From Lysobacteraceae bacterium (GTDB lineage Bacteria; Patescibacteriota; Patescibacteriia; JAACEG01), in contig JAACEG010000036.1 in assembly GCA_011682665.1 (NCBI GenBank), positions 1-5,521 of the forward strand: a stretch of DNA of 5,521 nt, read 5' to 3'. Positions within the stretch are counted from its first letter, which is position 1. Every line of letters starts with the position of its first letter. Shown here piece by piece: positions 5,178 through 5,521 of this stretch. Under the pieces are notes generated by a model. It ran no database searches and was not told the DNA's origin. It saw only the letters and a program-made list of their open reading frames with translations. Position numbers and translations under genes: made by a program.

Positions 5178-5521
5178 ATGAAAAATAAAGAATTGCCAAA
5201 GGCGTATGAATCAAAAAAAATAGAAAAGGAAATTTATGAAAATTGGGAAAAATCAGGATTTTTCAATCCTGATAATTTGCCAGTGAAGAAAAATACGAAA
5301 CCATTTAGCATTAGCATGCCACCGCCAAATTTGACAGGTGTTCCTCATTTAGGAACAGCTTTAGGCATAACTTTACAAGATATTATGATTAGGTTTCATC
5401 GCCAAAAGCAAGAAAAAACTTTATGGGTACCAGGATCTGATCATGCCGCAATCGCCACGCAAAGCGTTGTGGAAAAAAAATTAAAAAAGCAAGGACTTAA
5501 TAGATATGATTTAGGAAGAAA
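5178..5521 (+). CDS. valS: Valyl-tRNA synthetase, N-terminal part (3' end outside window)
   Basis: The frame is open from ATG 5178 to the window edge and covers 114 residues of an enzyme usually near 850-950 long. ValRS is a class I synthetase that charges tRNA-Val with valine in the cytoplasm. Seen here: the N-terminal lead (LPKAYESKKIEKEIYENWEK), SMPPPNLTG (46-54), the HIGH position read as HLGT (57-60), TLQDIMIRFHR (65-75), and LWVPGSDHAAIATQSVVEK (82-100), which is diagnostic for ValRS. The KMSKS loop, editing domain and anticodon-binding domain lie outside the window. HLGT replaces the usual HMGH/HIGH, while DHAAIATQ in place of DHAGIATQ fits Patescibacteria as I remember them. There is no Shine-Dalgarno sequence before the start. 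The gene follows the dus terminator, so it begins a new transcript. Confidence 0.94.
   Translation, partial: MKNKELPKAYESKKIEKEIYENWEKSGFFNPDNLPVKKNTKPFSISMPPPNLTGVPHLGTALGITLQDIMIRFHRQKQEKTLWVPGSDHAAIATQSVVEKKLKKQGLNRYDLGR

Overview
The window looks like a piece of a small-genome, AT-rich bacterium, most likely from the Candidate Phyla Radiation (Patescibacteria, Parcubacteria-like). All genes lie on the + strand. Coding sequence is rich in Lys, Ile, Asn and Phe, and no annotated start has a clear Shine-Dalgarno sequence. The cysteinyl-tRNA synthetase carries HHTNE and KMAKS variants, and the partial valyl-tRNA synthetase carries DHAAIATQ; I remember such variants from Patescibacteria, but this was not searched. 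TGA ends cysS where the family normally ends, so the standard bacterial code fits and TGA-to-Gly recoding is not suggested.

Layout. Positions 1-174 are the end of a GT4-type glycosyltransferase. The next 160 bases carry a GC-rich palindromic repeat with an 18-bp tandem duplication at its left edge. A four-helix VanZ-like membrane protein (334-702) follows, and 13 bases later a complete GT4 glycosyltransferase (716-1927), so the left third looks like part of a surface-glycan locus. cysS (2008-3387) comes next. A very AT-rich 354-base gap then holds an imperfect inverted repeat related to a stretch inside the glycosyltransferase gene. A small acidic, purine-rich ORF (3742-3933) may be frameshifted. 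A dus-type tRNA-dihydrouridine synthase (4079-5020) ends at a good intrinsic terminator, and the start of valS (5178 to the window edge) is preceded by a cluster of GCGAAT repeats.

The right two thirds serve tRNA charging and tRNA modification. The left third probably serves cell-surface glycan assembly. I see no wholly new multi-gene system. The most notable signals are: (1) a G8 tract inside the glycosyltransferase gene, a candidate phase-variation switch; (2) an AT-rich repeat family found both between genes and in frame inside that gene, comparable to Rickettsia palindromic elements; (3) a small acidic ORF whose frame can be extended by a one-base change in an A5 run; and (4) an unusual HLGT version of the HIGH motif in ValRS.
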